NCBI GenBank assembly: GCA_017542245.1
Contig: JAFXXN010000160.1
Coordinates: 62,001-126,000, forward strand
Direction: 5' to 3'
Source: Lachnospiraceae bacterium
GTDB taxonomy: Bacteria; Bacillota; Clostridia; Lachnospirales; Lachnospiraceae
DNA: 64,000 nucleotides
The notes beneath the pieces are model-generated. The model worked only from the letters and a program-made list of their open reading frames with translations, had not been told where the DNA came from and did no database searches. The position numbers and the translations under genes were made by a program. Each line of letters opens with the position of its first letter. Positions within the stretch are counted from its first letter, which is position 1. Of this stretch, positions 15,974-25,631 are shown piece by piece.

Positions 15974-16005
15974 TTTACATTCCGAATAAACTGTAGTATA
16001 CTACA
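15974..16005 (+). promoter_or_regulatory. promoter with a perfect 14-bp palindrome over the -10
   Basis: TTTACA (15974-15979), 17 bp, TATACT (15997-16002). The palindrome TGTAGTATACTACA (15992-16005) covers the -10 box completely and is a likely operator, similar in type to BlaI/PadR-class sites; the regulator is not in the window. Confidence 0.65.
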
Positions 16006-16047
16006 ATTAACTTTTATGTTTTGTAAGGAGAGGAAAGGAGTATTAAA

Positions 16048-16428
16048 ATGGATGTAAATGAATTAATGAAGTCAGAAGATCTGACCAAGAACTACGAGAT
16101 CCAGGATATCAATGACAACAAGGTTATGGGCATTCTTGCATATATCGGGATACTTATCCTTGTTCCGATTTTAGCTGCAAGACAGTCAAAGTTTGCTATG
16201 TTCCATGCAGAACAGGCATTTCCGCTTTGCGTATCCGGCGCTATCATAAGCATCCTGCTTTTTATATTTGGATGGATTCCTGTTGTAGGTTTTGTTTTCC
16301 AAATTATCTTTGGACTTCTTGATATCCCGATATTAATCCTTATGATCATCGGAATTATCAATGCTGCAAATGGAACTTGTAAGGAACTTCCTTTTACAGG
16401 AAAGCTCAGAATACTCAAGCTTCAGTAA
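16048..16428 (+). CDS. DUF4870/Tic20-like small membrane protein
   Basis: 126 residues with AAAGGAG 8 nt before the ATG. After a 25-residue polar head there are three to four hydrophobic segments (about 26-43, 58-78, 80-108) with the HAEQA motif between the first two, typical of DUF4870/Tic20-like proteins. These small polytopic proteins have no assigned function. It is monocistronic and seems to be tightly controlled through the palindrome at its -10. Confidence 0.75.
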   Translation: MDVNELMKSEDLTKNYEIQDINDNKVMGILAYIGILILVPILAARQSKFAMFHAEQAFPLCVSGAIISILLFIFGWIPVVGFVFQIIFGLLDIPILILMIIGIINAANGTCKELPFTGKLRILKLQ

Positions 16429-16450
16429 TTAATTGACTGGTTATGTCAGG

Positions 16451-16476
16451 TGTCCCCGGCTTACAAACCGGGGACA
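16451..16476 (+). terminator. GC-rich stem-loop after the Tic20-like gene
   Basis: TGTCCCCGG (16451-16459) pairs with CCGGGGACA (16468-16476) over 9 bp. Only ATATTTG follows, so the U-tract is weak; termination is likely but not certain. Confidence 0.5.
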
Positions 16477-16575
16477 TATTTGATATATTGGTACATTTAA
16501 GACACATCATAAAAGCAATTACAAATAAAGATATAAAAAGAAATATAATAAAGGCAAAAGCTATTTCGGAAAAGT

Positions 16576-18042
16576 ATGAAAAAGAGAAGCATTGTAAAAA
16601 AATTAAAGAAAAGAACAGAGATGATGGCAGGGACAATAAGCCTGCTTATTGTCTGTGTCCTTTTTTTTACCTGTATGCAGAATTCATACATGATAAGCGC
16701 CGATGAAGAAGACGGGCAGCTCTATACAACCGAAAAAGAAGACCGGGATGATGCTTGGCCTCAGGGGCCGGAGATAGAGGGTGACGGAGCCATAGTTGTG
16801 GATGCCGATACAGGAAATATCCTGTATGAAAAGAATATATATGAGAAGTTTTATCCGGCAAGTACAACAAAGATCCTTACCACTCTGGTAGCGTTAGAGA
16901 ACGGAAAGCTGGACGATGTTCTCACCGTATCTTATGCAGCTGACAACTACGTATCAAAAACCAGCAGCCGTATGGGACTCGTTGAGGGAGAACAGGTAAC
17001 TGTAGAACAGGCACTGTACGGAATCATGCTTGAATCGGGAAATGAAGCCACCTACGCGGTAGGTGAGCATGTCGGGAAATCCATAGCCGGATTTATTAAA
17101 ATGATGAACAGGAAGGCTAAGGAATTAGGATGTGAAAGATCCCACTTTGTAAATTCCCACGGATTACATGATGATTATCATTACACGTGCTGCTATGACC
17201 TTTCGATAATTTCGAGGGCTGCATACCAGAACAAGGAATTTATGAAGATAACGGGGACGGCATTCTACAATATGCCTGCAACCAATAAGCATGAAGCAAA
17301 AATCCTTACAAACCATCACTGGTTTTTAAACGGGACTCAGAAATACGAGTATGCTGTAGGCGGAAAAACGGGAGCGACTACTCAGGCAGGTTATGCACTT
17401 GTTACATATGCCCGTAAAGACGGAAAGAACCTTATAAGTGTTGTTATGCATGCACCTACCTGGAGTGCGGTATATTCGGACAGCAGAAAGCTGCTTGACT
17501 ATTGTTTTGATCATTATGCTTCATATAAGATGGAAGATCTTGGCGAGAAGAAGGAAGTATTTCCTTCATGCTTTGATATAATGCCGGGATTTACAGATCC
17601 GGATGAGCCCCTGCTTTCGCTTGTGGGTTCAGGAACGGTTATGATACCGGAGGGTTTCGATATAACAAAAGCAGTGAAATCTGTAAAGCTCAACAAGGAT
17701 ATGGAACTCGAACATGGCGAAAACAAGGTGGGGACCATTACTTACACTTATGGAAGCCGTACTATAGGAGAGGCGGATATTGTCATATATAATGACGAAT
17801 ATCCGGTGACGGAAAAAGTGTTTTCGGAACGCTGGCCTTCGTATATGATACCTGTGGATATAGCGTTTAACGGAGTGGAAGCGGATCTTTTGGGAAAACC
17901 GGGCGAAAAAGAAGAAAGCCTGTTCAGACAGAAACTTATTAAGGAAAATGCCATTGCCATCGGTATCGGAGCAGGAGTGCTGGTATTTGTCATAGGAGGT
18001 CTGATAGTGGTTATCATAAAGAGGAAGAGAAGAAGATGGTAA
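16576..18042 (+). CDS. dacA: D-alanyl-D-alanine carboxypeptidase (S11 family, DacA-like)
   Basis: 488 residues. An N-terminal membrane/signal segment (18-35) precedes the serine peptidase domain with S96-T-T-K99, SGN (154-156) and KTG (264-266), the three penicillin-binding motifs. A beta-rich C-terminal domain follows, then a transmembrane helix (about 462-483) and a basic tail. The enzyme trims the terminal D-Ala from peptidoglycan stem peptides outside the membrane. The C-terminal helix anchor is a known variant of the amphipathic anchor in DacA. Its end overlaps tatD by 7 nt. The ribosome site is weak, so the start is less certain. Confidence 0.9.
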   Translation: MKKRSIVKKLKKRTEMMAGTISLLIVCVLFFTCMQNSYMISADEEDGQLYTTEKEDRDDAWPQGPEIEGDGAIVVDADTGNILYEKNIYEKFYPASTTKILTTLVALENGKLDDVLTVSYAADNYVSKTSSRMGLVEGEQVTVEQALYGIMLESGNEATYAVGEHVGKSIAGFIKMMNRKAKELGCERSHFVNSHGLHDDYHYTCCYDLSIISRAAYQNKEFMKITGTAFYNMPATNKHEAKILTNHHWFLNGTQKYEYAVGGKTGATTQAGYALVTYARKDGKNLISVVMHAPTWSAVYSDSRKLLDYCFDHYASYKMEDLGEKKEVFPSCFDIMPGFTDPDEPLLSLVGSGTVMIPEGFDITKAVKSVKLNKDMELEHGENKVGTITYTYGSRTIGEADIVIYNDEYPVTEKVFSERWPSYMIPVDIAFNGVEADLLGKPGEKEESLFRQKLIKENAIAIGIGAGVLVFVIGGLIVVIIKRKRRRW

Positions 18043-18884
18043 GTATATTTGATACCCATGCCCATTACGATTCAAGACAGTACGACGGGGATATGGATGA
18101 GGTACTTAACCGGATACATGGGATCGGTAATGAAGAAAATACAGAAGGCATAATAAAGGTAGGACGTATCATAAATACAGGCGCGGATACAGAGTCGTCT
18201 GTAAAATCTGTAAAAATAGCTGAAAAATATGATTTTATTCTTGCTGCAGTCGGAGTTCATCCGGATTCTGCAGGTGAACTTATATATTCCGAAGACAGAA
18301 AAGAAGAAAAAGAGGTTTGTTTAAACAACAGGGAAGCCATAAAGAAAATGTGCGAAAACCCGAATGTTGTTGCAATAGGTGAGATAGGGCTTGATTATCA
18401 CTGGAATGTCTGGCCGAAAGATATCCAGAAGGAAGCTTTTAAGCTACAGTGGGAGCTGGCTTTGGAAAAGAACCTTCCTGTCGTTATACATTCGAGGGAA
18501 GCGGCTGAGGATACTTTAAATATGATCAGGTCATTCTATGAAAAGAACGATCATAAGCCGTTAAGAGCAGATATGCATTGTTATTCTTACAGCTTAGAAC
18601 ATGCACAGGAATATCTGAAGATGGGGCTGATGTTCGGGATCGGCGGGGTGGTAACTTTTAAGAATGCCAGAAAACTGGTTGAAGTCGTTGACATGCTGCC
18701 GCTTGACAGGATACTGCTGGAAACGGATGCTCCATATATGGCTCCCGACCCGTTCAGGGGTAAACGTAATGATTCGGGAAAATTAAGCCTGGTTGCGGAG
18801 AAAATTGCCGCGATCAAAGGAGTCTCCGCAGAACGGGTATATGAACAGACATGGGAAAATGCAGTACGTTTTTTTGCACTTTAG
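18036..18884 (+). CDS. tatD: TatD-family metal-dependent DNase
   Basis: 282 residues. The N-terminal DTHAHYD motif, EIGLDYHW (near 113-120), the HSREA segment (near 152) and the LLETDAPYMAP motif (near 228-238) give the TatD metal site of a TIM-barrel amidohydrolase-type fold. The family has 3'-5' DNase or related phosphoesterase activity. It overlaps dacA by 7 nt and precedes rsmA by 30 nt; tatD-rsmA order is a widespread arrangement in Firmicutes. Confidence 0.93.
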   Translation: MVSIFDTHAHYDSRQYDGDMDEVLNRIHGIGNEENTEGIIKVGRIINTGADTESSVKSVKIAEKYDFILAAVGVHPDSAGELIYSEDRKEEKEVCLNNREAIKKMCENPNVVAIGEIGLDYHWNVWPKDIQKEAFKLQWELALEKNLPVVIHSREAAEDTLNMIRSFYEKNDHKPLRADMHCYSYSLEHAQEYLKMGLMFGIGGVVTFKNARKLVEVVDMLPLDRILLETDAPYMAPDPFRGKRNDSGKLSLVAEKIAAIKGVSAERVYEQTWENAVRFFAL

Positions 18885-18914
18885 GATAAACGCTACTACT
18901 TTTAGGAGGAAGGA

Positions 18915-19778
18915 ATGGCAACACTCGGAGATCCGAAAAAAACAATAGAAATACTTAATAAATATCATTTTGTATTTCAGAAGAAATTCGGGCAGAATTT
19001 TTTGATAGATACGCATGTACTTGATAAGATCATCCGGGCAGCTGAAATAACAAAGGATGATCTGGTGCTTGAAATCGGACCGGGTATAGGTACACTGACC
19101 CAGTATCTTTGTGAAAATGCACGTAAGGTCGTAGCTGTTGAGATAGACAGGATGCTGATTCCGATATTAAAGGAAGATACTTTGGCAGAGTATGACAATG
19201 TCGAGATTATAAATGATGATATTTTAAAGGTTGATATAGGGAAGATTGTTGAGGAAAAGAACAACGGCAGGCCTATAAAGGTGGTGGCAAATCTTCCTTA
19301 TTATATAACAACTCCCATAGTCATGTCTCTTTTGGAAAAAGACCTTCCCATAGAAAGCATAACGGTAATGGTACAAAAGGAGGTTGCGGAAAGGATGCAG
19401 GCTTCTCCGGGGACAAAGGATTACGGAGCCCTTTCCTTAGCGGTACAGTATAGGGCAGATACTTATATAGCAGCAAATGTTCCGCCAAACTGTTTTATGC
19501 CGCGGCCTGCAGTGGGTTCATGTGTCATAAGGTTAAGGAAAAAGGATGAACCGCCCGTATCGGTAAGCTCTCCTGAGCTGATGTTTAAATTGATAAGGGC
19601 AGCATTTAATCAGAGAAGAAAGACACTGTTAAACGCTCTTGCAAATTCATCTGAAGTACCATACGGTAAAGAGGAAATATTGAAGGCTATAACAGAAACA
19701 GGCATTAAAGAAACTATAAGGGGTGAGGTCTTGGGCCTTAAGGAATTTGGGGAACTGACGGATAAACTTTTAGGATGA
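18915..19778 (+). CDS. rsmA: 16S rRNA dimethyladenosine transferase RsmA (KsgA)
   Basis: 287 residues. Motifs: KKFGQNFLID near 21-30, SAM-binding EIGPGIGTLT near 54-63, catalytic NLPYYITTP near 126-134, and the C-terminal helical domain with FNQRRKTL. It dimethylates the two adenosines of the helix 45 loop in 16S rRNA during 30S assembly. TTTTAGGAGGAAGG-type ribosome site. Length is normal for the family. Confidence 0.95.
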   Translation: MATLGDPKKTIEILNKYHFVFQKKFGQNFLIDTHVLDKIIRAAEITKDDLVLEIGPGIGTLTQYLCENARKVVAVEIDRMLIPILKEDTLAEYDNVEIINDDILKVDIGKIVEEKNNGRPIKVVANLPYYITTPIVMSLLEKDLPIESITVMVQKEVAERMQASPGTKDYGALSLAVQYRADTYIAANVPPNCFMPRPAVGSCVIRLRKKDEPPVSVSSPELMFKLIRAAFNQRRKTLLNALANSSEVPYGKEEILKAITETGIKETIRGEVLGLKEFGELTDKLLG

Positions 19779-19809
19779 AAGCTTGCAACGTCTATTTTCA
19801 GAAATATAC

Positions 19810-19837
19810 TTGATTTATCACTGTATTTTGATATAAT
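19810..19837 (+). promoter_or_regulatory. promoter directly before R2 copy A
   Basis: TTGATT (19810-19815), 16 bp, TATAAT (19832-19837). The predicted transcript would start at the foot of the first R2 hairpin, making R2 the 5' leader of the HerA-like gene. Confidence 0.55.
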
Positions 19838-19910
19838 ATAACAAAACGATGTGGAGCGTCGTTTTGTTACCGAGGAAACGCAGAAGGCGTTGTCTAGGTG
19901 ACCTTGACCT
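19834..19910 (+). repeat. R2 element, copy A (two-hairpin leader)
   Basis: TATAACAAAA, hairpin 1 (ACAAAACGATG 19841-19851 with CGTCGTTTTGT 19857-19867), ACCGAGG, hairpin 2 (AACGC-agaa-GGCGTT, 19878-19891), then AGGTGACCTTGACC (19896-19909). The end is 33 nt before the ATG at 19943. Related copies at 52913 and 60302 also stand before start codons. Confidence 0.75.
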
Positions 19911-19942
19911 ATGGATGATTGTATTTAAACGGAGGAAGGTTT

Positions 19943-21706
19943 ATGTTTTATGATGGGAAGATTCTGATAGGAAAATCAGGGGAAGAAGATTTATATATTT
20001 ATCCTAAAATGGCTAACCGCCATGGGCTTATAGCCGGTGCTACAGGTACCGGAAAGACGGTAACATTAAAGGTCATGGCTGAATCTTTCAGCGATATAGG
20101 GGTTCCTGTATTTTTGGCAGACGTAAAAGGTGACCTTTCAGGTATGTGCCGGCCCGGTGAAGGCGGCGGAAGCGCCGAAGAAAGAGTGATAAAGATGGGG
20201 CTTGCGGAGAGAGGCTTTAACTTTAAGAGCTTCCCTTCAAATTACTGGGATGTATATGCAGAAAAAGGTATGCCGCTCCGTACTACGGTTTCTGAAATGG
20301 GACCGTTGCTTTTATCACGTATATTGGAACTTAATGATACACAGACCGATATCTTAACGGTTATATTCAAGATAGCTGATGATGAGGGACTGCTCCTCAT
20401 AGATACAAAGGATCTCCGTTCGATGCTGCAGTTTGTAAGCGAACATTCTAAGGATTACAGCAAACAGTACGGAAATATGTCTCCGAACAGTATCGCTGCC
20501 ATCATGCGTGCGGTTATAGCATTGGAATCCGATGGAGGAGACTTCTTCATAGGTGAACCGGCATTAAATATCCGGGACTGGCTAGCTACTGACTATAACG
20601 GAAAAGGAATGATCCAGATTCTTGACTGCCAGAAGCTTATCCTTCATCCCAAGATGTATTCGACATTCCTTCTCTGGCTCATGTCTGAATTATATGAGAC
20701 ATTGCCTGAAGTCGGAGATCTTGACCGCCCGAAGATGATTTTCTTCTTCGATGAAGCACATATGCTTTTCAGCTCTGCGACAAAAGCACTTCTTGAAAAG
20801 ATAGAACAGGTTGTTAAGCTTATCCGCTCAAAGGGTGTAGGTATATACTTTATCACTCAGAATCCGAAGGATATACCGGACGGTGTGCTTGCACAGCTTG
20901 GAAATAAGGTTCAGCATGCACTGCGTGCTTATACTCCGGCAGATCAGAAGGGTCTTAAGGCAGCAGCATCATCCTTTAGGGAAAATCCGGAGTTTAACAC
21001 ATTGCAGACACTGCAGGAGCTCGGAACCGGCGAAGCACTGGTTTCAGTTCTTGACGAAAAGGGTATCCCTACTATAGTTCAGAGAGCGAAGATACTTCCG
21101 CCGCAGAGTTATATGGGCATGATAGATGATGGTGAACGTCAACGTCAGATAGATTCCTGTCTGCTCCTAAATAAGTACAGCGAGACTTATGACAGGGATT
21201 CGGCATATGAATTCTTCCAGAGATTAAATATTGAGCAGGCGGAAATGGCCGAACAGGCAGCACTTGCGGCGCAACAGGCAAAGGAAGAAGCACTTGCCCA
21301 GAAACAGGCTGAAAAAGAGGCAGCTCTTCAGGCTAAGGAACAGGCTAAAGCTGAAGAAAGAGCTGCAAGGGAACAGGCTAAGGCCGAAGAAAGAGCGGCT
21401 AAGGAACAGGCTAAACTTGAAGAACGCTGGCAGAAGGAACAGCAGCGTGAACAGGAAAGACTTCTTAAGGAACAGCAGAAGGCAGCAGAAAAGGCTGCAA
21501 AGGAAGCCCAGAAGGAAAAGGACCGACAGGCACGTGCGGTGCGTCAGGCTATTAAGGGTACTGCTTCTGCAGCAACCGGAACCATAGGACGGGAAATCGG
21601 AAATAACCTTGGTTCACAGTTCGGTTCTTTCGGAAAGAAGCTTGGCGGAAATGTCGGAGCCTCCCTGGGACGTGGAATTATCGGTACACTGTTTGCAAAG
21701 CATTGA
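19943..21706 (+). CDS. HerA/DUF853-type ATPase (YjgR-like)
   Basis: 587 residues from ATG 19943; GGAGGAAGG at 19931-19939 fixes the start and a TTG frame from 19919 is rejected. Walker A is GATGTGKT (near 31-38), with FLADVKGDLSG just after and Walker B IFFFDEAHML (near 266-275). This is the DUF853 branch of the HerA/FtsK superfamily, hexameric DNA-translocase-like ATPases of unknown role. Residues about 430-540 are a long Ala/Glu/Lys/Gln coiled coil, then a Gly-rich tail (about 555-580). Preceded by an R2 leader. Cytosolic. Confidence 0.88.
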   Translation: MFYDGKILIGKSGEEDLYIYPKMANRHGLIAGATGTGKTVTLKVMAESFSDIGVPVFLADVKGDLSGMCRPGEGGGSAEERVIKMGLAERGFNFKSFPSNYWDVYAEKGMPLRTTVSEMGPLLLSRILELNDTQTDILTVIFKIADDEGLLLIDTKDLRSMLQFVSEHSKDYSKQYGNMSPNSIAAIMRAVIALESDGGDFFIGEPALNIRDWLATDYNGKGMIQILDCQKLILHPKMYSTFLLWLMSELYETLPEVGDLDRPKMIFFFDEAHMLFSSATKALLEKIEQVVKLIRSKGVGIYFITQNPKDIPDGVLAQLGNKVQHALRAYTPADQKGLKAAASSFRENPEFNTLQTLQELGTGEALVSVLDEKGIPTIVQRAKILPPQSYMGMIDDGERQRQIDSCLLLNKYSETYDRDSAYEFFQRLNIEQAEMAEQAALAAQQAKEEALAQKQAEKEAALQAKEQAKAEERAAREQAKAEERAAKEQAKLEERWQKEQQREQERLLKEQQKAAEKAAKEAQKEKDRQARAVRQAIKGTASAATGTIGREIGNNLGSQFGSFGKKLGGNVGASLGRGIIGTLFAKH

Positions 21707-21755
21707 GCGGAACATACGCAGTTAAATGTTTTAAGTATATATTTTTAAGGAGAAT

Positions 21756-22115
21756 ATGATGAAAAAGATGATTAGGAAAATGGCCTGCCTGATGCTGGCA
21801 CTGATTCTTGTAATGTCTTTGACTGCCTGCAGTGCAGATCCGAATTGCGGAAAGTATATATGCAAGACCGTATCTGTAGGAGAGATCACCGTAGATGCTT
21901 CTAATGCATATGTTAATGGCGCTAGCCTTGAGCTTAAGAAGGCCGGAGCATGTGATGTGGTTCTTGACGGTACCACTTATCTCGGCTCATGGAAGAGTAC
22001 TGACAGTACTTTGACCATATCCCTTCAGGAAACCGATTCGGTAGGTACGATTGCGGGAAACAAGATCACTATTGATCTTTTCGGTGTCGGGATGACAATG
22101 ACTTTTGAGAAATAA
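21756..22115 (+). CDS. small lipoprotein, unknown function
   Basis: 119 residues. Signal peptide with a lipobox LTAC (Cys near residue 25) after a hydrophobic stretch, so the mature protein is a lipid-anchored outer-surface protein of about 95 residues. The mature part looks like a small beta-sandwich (GKYICKTV, LDGTTYLGSW, TLTISL), as in DUF-type lipocalin-like modules. AAGGAG precedes the ATG. It sits 23 nt before gltX and may share its transcript; no link in function is obvious. Confidence 0.75.
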   Translation: MMKKMIRKMACLMLALILVMSLTACSADPNCGKYICKTVSVGEITVDASNAYVNGASLELKKAGACDVVLDGTTYLGSWKSTDSTLTISLQETDSVGTIAGNKITIDLFGVGMTMTFEK

Positions 22116-22138
22116 AGATGTAATAAGAGGAGAACAAG

Positions 22139-23611
22139 ATGGACAGAGTACGTACAAGATATGCACCTTCACCTACAGGAAAGATGCATGTCGGAAACCT
22201 GCGTACAGCATTATATGAGTTTTTAATAGCAAAACATGCAGGTGGAGATTTTTTACTTAGAATAGAGGATACCGACCAGGGCAGACTGGTTGAGGGTTCG
22301 GTAGAGATAATCAACAGAACATTGCTTTCTGCAGGACTTATTCATGACGAGGGTCCCGATAAGGATAAGGGATACGGTCCCTATGTTCAGAGTGAGCGTG
22401 TAAAGTCCGGATTATATATGAAATATGCAAAACAGCTTGTTGAACAGGGGGATGCATATTATTGCTTTTGTACGAAGGAGCGACTGGAATCTCTTACTAC
22501 CGAGGCAGGTGGGGAGTCAATAACACATTATGACAAACACTGCTTAAGCTTAAGCAAGGAAGAGGTTGAGGCTAATCTTGCTGCAGGAATGCCTTTTGTC
22601 ATAAGACAGAACATTCCCAGAGAGGGAACTACCTCATTTTCAGATGCTGTATATGGTGAGATAACGATAGACAATTCGGAGCTGGATGACCAGATACTTA
22701 TTAAATCGGACGGATTTCCTACTTATAACTTTGCGAATGTTATCGACGATCATTTGATGGAGATAACTCATGTGGTAAGAGGAAATGAGTATATTTCATC
22801 TACACCGAAATATACGCGTCTTTATAAGGCATTTGGATGGAAAGAGCCGATTTATGTACATCTTCCCTTGATAACTAACGAGGAGCATCAGAAACTTTCT
22901 AAAAGATGCGGACATGCTTCTTTTGAAGACCTGATCGAAAAAGGGTTTGTACCTGAGGCAATTGTTAATTATATGGCACTGCTCGGATGGAGCGGACCCG
23001 ATAATCGGGAGATTTTCTCACTCGATGAGCTTATAGAGCTGTTTGATTACACTAAGATCAACAAATCGCCTTCAGTATTTGATGTCGTTAAGCTGAGCTG
23101 GATGAACGGCGAATACATAAAGGCCATGGATAATGAGAGATATTATTCTCTTGCTCTTCCTTATGTAGATCAGGTTGTAAAAAAGGATTATGATAAGAGA
23201 AAGATTGCCGATCTGGTAAAAACCAGGATAGAAACGCTGTGTGACATACCGGAGAAGATAGATTTCTTTGATGAGCTGCCTGAGTATGACCCGGAGATGT
23301 ATACTCATAAGAAGATGAAGACGAATTCCGAGAATTCTCTGGAATCCTTAAAGGATCTTCTTCCTCGCCTGGAAGCTCTTGATACATATAGCAGTGAAAA
23401 CCTCTCAGAGCTTGTTGCAAAATATGTAGAGGAAAAGGGAATAAAGAATGGTATAGCTCTTTGGCCCTTAAGAACTGCCGTTTCCGGAAAGCAGATGACG
23501 CCGGGCGGAGCTTATGAGATCATGGAAATCATAGGAAAGGAAGAGTCTCTTAAGCGTATCCGTAAGGGTATAGCTCTCCTTGAGGCGAAGGTTGGGGCTC
23601 AATCCGAATGA
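22139..23611 (+). CDS. gltX: glutamyl-tRNA synthetase
   Basis: 490 residues, class I aminoacyl-tRNA synthetase. The HIGH-type motif is APSPTGKMHVGNLRTA near 8-23 and the KMSKS-type motif is KLSKRCG near 252-258. The C-terminal anticodon-binding helical domain is complete. It charges tRNA-Glu (and perhaps tRNA-Gln, to be amidated later). GAGGAGAACAAG precedes the ATG. No T-box is seen. Confidence 0.95.
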   Translation: MDRVRTRYAPSPTGKMHVGNLRTALYEFLIAKHAGGDFLLRIEDTDQGRLVEGSVEIINRTLLSAGLIHDEGPDKDKGYGPYVQSERVKSGLYMKYAKQLVEQGDAYYCFCTKERLESLTTEAGGESITHYDKHCLSLSKEEVEANLAAGMPFVIRQNIPREGTTSFSDAVYGEITIDNSELDDQILIKSDGFPTYNFANVIDDHLMEITHVVRGNEYISSTPKYTRLYKAFGWKEPIYVHLPLITNEEHQKLSKRCGHASFEDLIEKGFVPEAIVNYMALLGWSGPDNREIFSLDELIELFDYTKINKSPSVFDVVKLSWMNGEYIKAMDNERYYSLALPYVDQVVKKDYDKRKIADLVKTRIETLCDIPEKIDFFDELPEYDPEMYTHKKMKTNSENSLESLKDLLPRLEALDTYSSENLSELVAKYVEEKGIKNGIALWPLRTAVSGKQMTPGGAYEIMEIIGKEESLKRIRKGIALLEAKVGAQSE

Positions 23612-25488
23612 GATTTAATAAAGAACAAAATTTAGCTGTAACACATACCGACGGGCCCTGCATGGTTCTTGCAGGGCCGGGTTCGGGGAAAACCACGGTC
23701 ATAGTTAACCGTGTAAAATATCTTACCGGGGAAATGGGTGTACCGCCCGAGAAAATCCTGGTCATTACTTTTACACGCTCTGCAGCGAAGGAGATGAAGG
23801 AACGTTTCCGTATCCTTTCCGGAAGTGAACAGGGCGTATCATTCGGTACATTTCATGCGTTATTTTTTAGAATCCTAAGATGGACTTTTAATTATGATAT
23901 TTCCAACATTTTAACCGAAGAAGAAAGAACGTCTTTTTTAAGGGATGCAGCAGAAAAAGCAGGTATTCCGTCCTTCGGAGATAATGATCTGTTATTTTCC
24001 CTGTCGAGTGAAATCAGCTGTCTGAAAAACAGCGGGTCAGATCTGAACGGTTTTAAATCCATGGTCACTGACAGGAAAATCTTCCGCAATATTTATGAAG
24101 AATTCGAGCGGATACTCAGAAGCGAAAACAAAATAGATTTTGATGATATGCTGTTATTGTGCTCACGCCTTTTTGACGAAAGAGAAGAAGTGCTGAAATA
24201 CTGGCAGGATGTCTATGACTATATTCTGATAGATGAATTTCAGGATATCTGTCCCCTTCAGTACAGACTTACGAAAAGGCTGGCTGAAAATCATGACAAT
24301 ATTTTTGTGGTGGGGGATGACGACCAGAGCATATATTCATTTCGCGGAGCAGATCCGGGAATGCTGTTTGAATTTGAAAAGGATTATGGCAGATGCAAAG
24401 GGTATGAAAAGATCATTCTGGGAATTAACTACCGATGTTCTCCTGAGATAACCGGATATGCAGGTAAACTTATATCACGGAATAAAAAGCGCTTTAAAAA
24501 AGAAATCAAATCGGGAAGGACTTCGATACCCCGAACGGCTACGGTACTTTACAGAGAACTGCCTGATTTAAAAAGCGAGGTAGCATATGTTGCAGGAATG
24601 ATAGAAAAGCTGATAGAAAACGGGATAGATAAATCTGATATTGCGGTTCTCTACAGGGTAAATACCCAGCCGGGGTCGCTTATCGGTAAACTGAAGGAAA
24701 GAAATATATCCTTTTGCTTAAGGGATCATGTTCCAAACATTTATGAACACTGGGTAGCCAAAAACATATTTGCTTATATCGAACTGGCTGAATTGGAGAT
24801 GAATAAAAAGAGAGAGAAAAATGGCAAATCATGGAGGGAGTTATTTCTTTCCATAGCCAACAGACCTTCAAGATATATTATGCGGGATACGATGAGAAAA
24901 AAGAACCTGGATCTTGAATCGGTAAGAGCCGATTATAAGGATAAAGCGTATGTAAGGGAAAGAATCGACAAACTTAAATTTGACCTTTCCATGATAGCAA
25001 GGCTTGACCCGCCGGCGAAAGTAAAATATATCCGAAAAGCGGTTGGATATGATGAATTTCTTAAAAAGTATTCTTCGGAACGGTATCTTGATCCTGAGAG
25101 TCTTTTTGAGATAGCTGAAGAGATAGAAGCGTCAGCTTCGGGATTCAGAACTTACGCTGAATGGAAGGAACATATAGAAAGATATACGGAAGATCTGAAA
25201 CAGAGGCATTATGAAAAGCAAGATAAGAAAGAAGAGGCCGGGGTAAACCTGCTTACGTTTCATGCCGCTAAGGGTCTGGAATTTGATTCTTTATTTATTC
25301 TTGATGTCAGCGAGGAATATACACCTTACAGGAAGGCGGCCTCTTCAAAGGAGATAGAAGAAGAACGCAGGATGTTCTATGTAGCGGTAACCCGGGCAAA
25401 AAACAGGCTTTTTCTTCTACATCCTACTGACAGACTGGGAAGGAAGCAGATTCCGTCACGCTTTTTAAAAGAAATGGAACTTGATTAA
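23608..25488 (+). CDS. UvrD/PcrA-type superfamily 1 DNA helicase
   Basis: 626 residues, its ATG overlapping the gltX stop as ATGA. Motif I LAGPGSGKTT (near 21-30), Ia ITFTRSAAKEM, II ILIDEFQD (near 209-216), III VVGDDDQSIYSFRGA (near 234-248), V LLTFHAAKGLEF (near 546-557) and VI VAVTRAKNRL (near 593-602) are all present. The protein is shorter than PcrA (about 720-750) and has a compact 2B region. DNA repair or replication-restart helicase is likely; paralogs of this size are common in Clostridia, so the name uvrD/pcrA is not assigned. Confidence 0.9.
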   Translation: MRFNKEQNLAVTHTDGPCMVLAGPGSGKTTVIVNRVKYLTGEMGVPPEKILVITFTRSAAKEMKERFRILSGSEQGVSFGTFHALFFRILRWTFNYDISNILTEEERTSFLRDAAEKAGIPSFGDNDLLFSLSSEISCLKNSGSDLNGFKSMVTDRKIFRNIYEEFERILRSENKIDFDDMLLLCSRLFDEREEVLKYWQDVYDYILIDEFQDICPLQYRLTKRLAENHDNIFVVGDDDQSIYSFRGADPGMLFEFEKDYGRCKGYEKIILGINYRCSPEITGYAGKLISRNKKRFKKEIKSGRTSIPRTATVLYRELPDLKSEVAYVAGMIEKLIENGIDKSDIAVLYRVNTQPGSLIGKLKERNISFCLRDHVPNIYEHWVAKNIFAYIELAELEMNKKREKNGKSWRELFLSIANRPSRYIMRDTMRKKNLDLESVRADYKDKAYVRERIDKLKFDLSMIARLDPPAKVKYIRKAVGYDEFLKKYSSERYLDPESLFEIAEEIEASASGFRTYAEWKEHIERYTEDLKQRHYEKQDKKEEAGVNLLTFHAAKGLEFDSLFILDVSEEYTPYRKAASSKEIEEERRMFYVAVTRAKNRLFLLHPTDRLGRKQIPSRFLKEMELD

Positions 25489-25517
25489 AAATATATAAAT
25501 ATCTAATAAAAAATACT

Positions 25518-25546
25518 TTTACTTTCTTACGTTGATGTGTTATAAT
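25518..25546 (+). promoter_or_regulatory. promoter of the Gln-rich membrane protein gene
   Basis: TTTACT (25518-25523), 17 bp, TATAAT (25541-25546) with a TG just upstream of the -10. The leader is about 80 nt to the ATG at 25632. Confidence 0.6.
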
Positions 25547-25631
25547 AAGTTTTAAGGCATCGGATGTATAGTAATATACGTTTGTTTATTTATGAAAATG
25601 CTGATTTTGATATTATAAGGAGGTTACAAAA

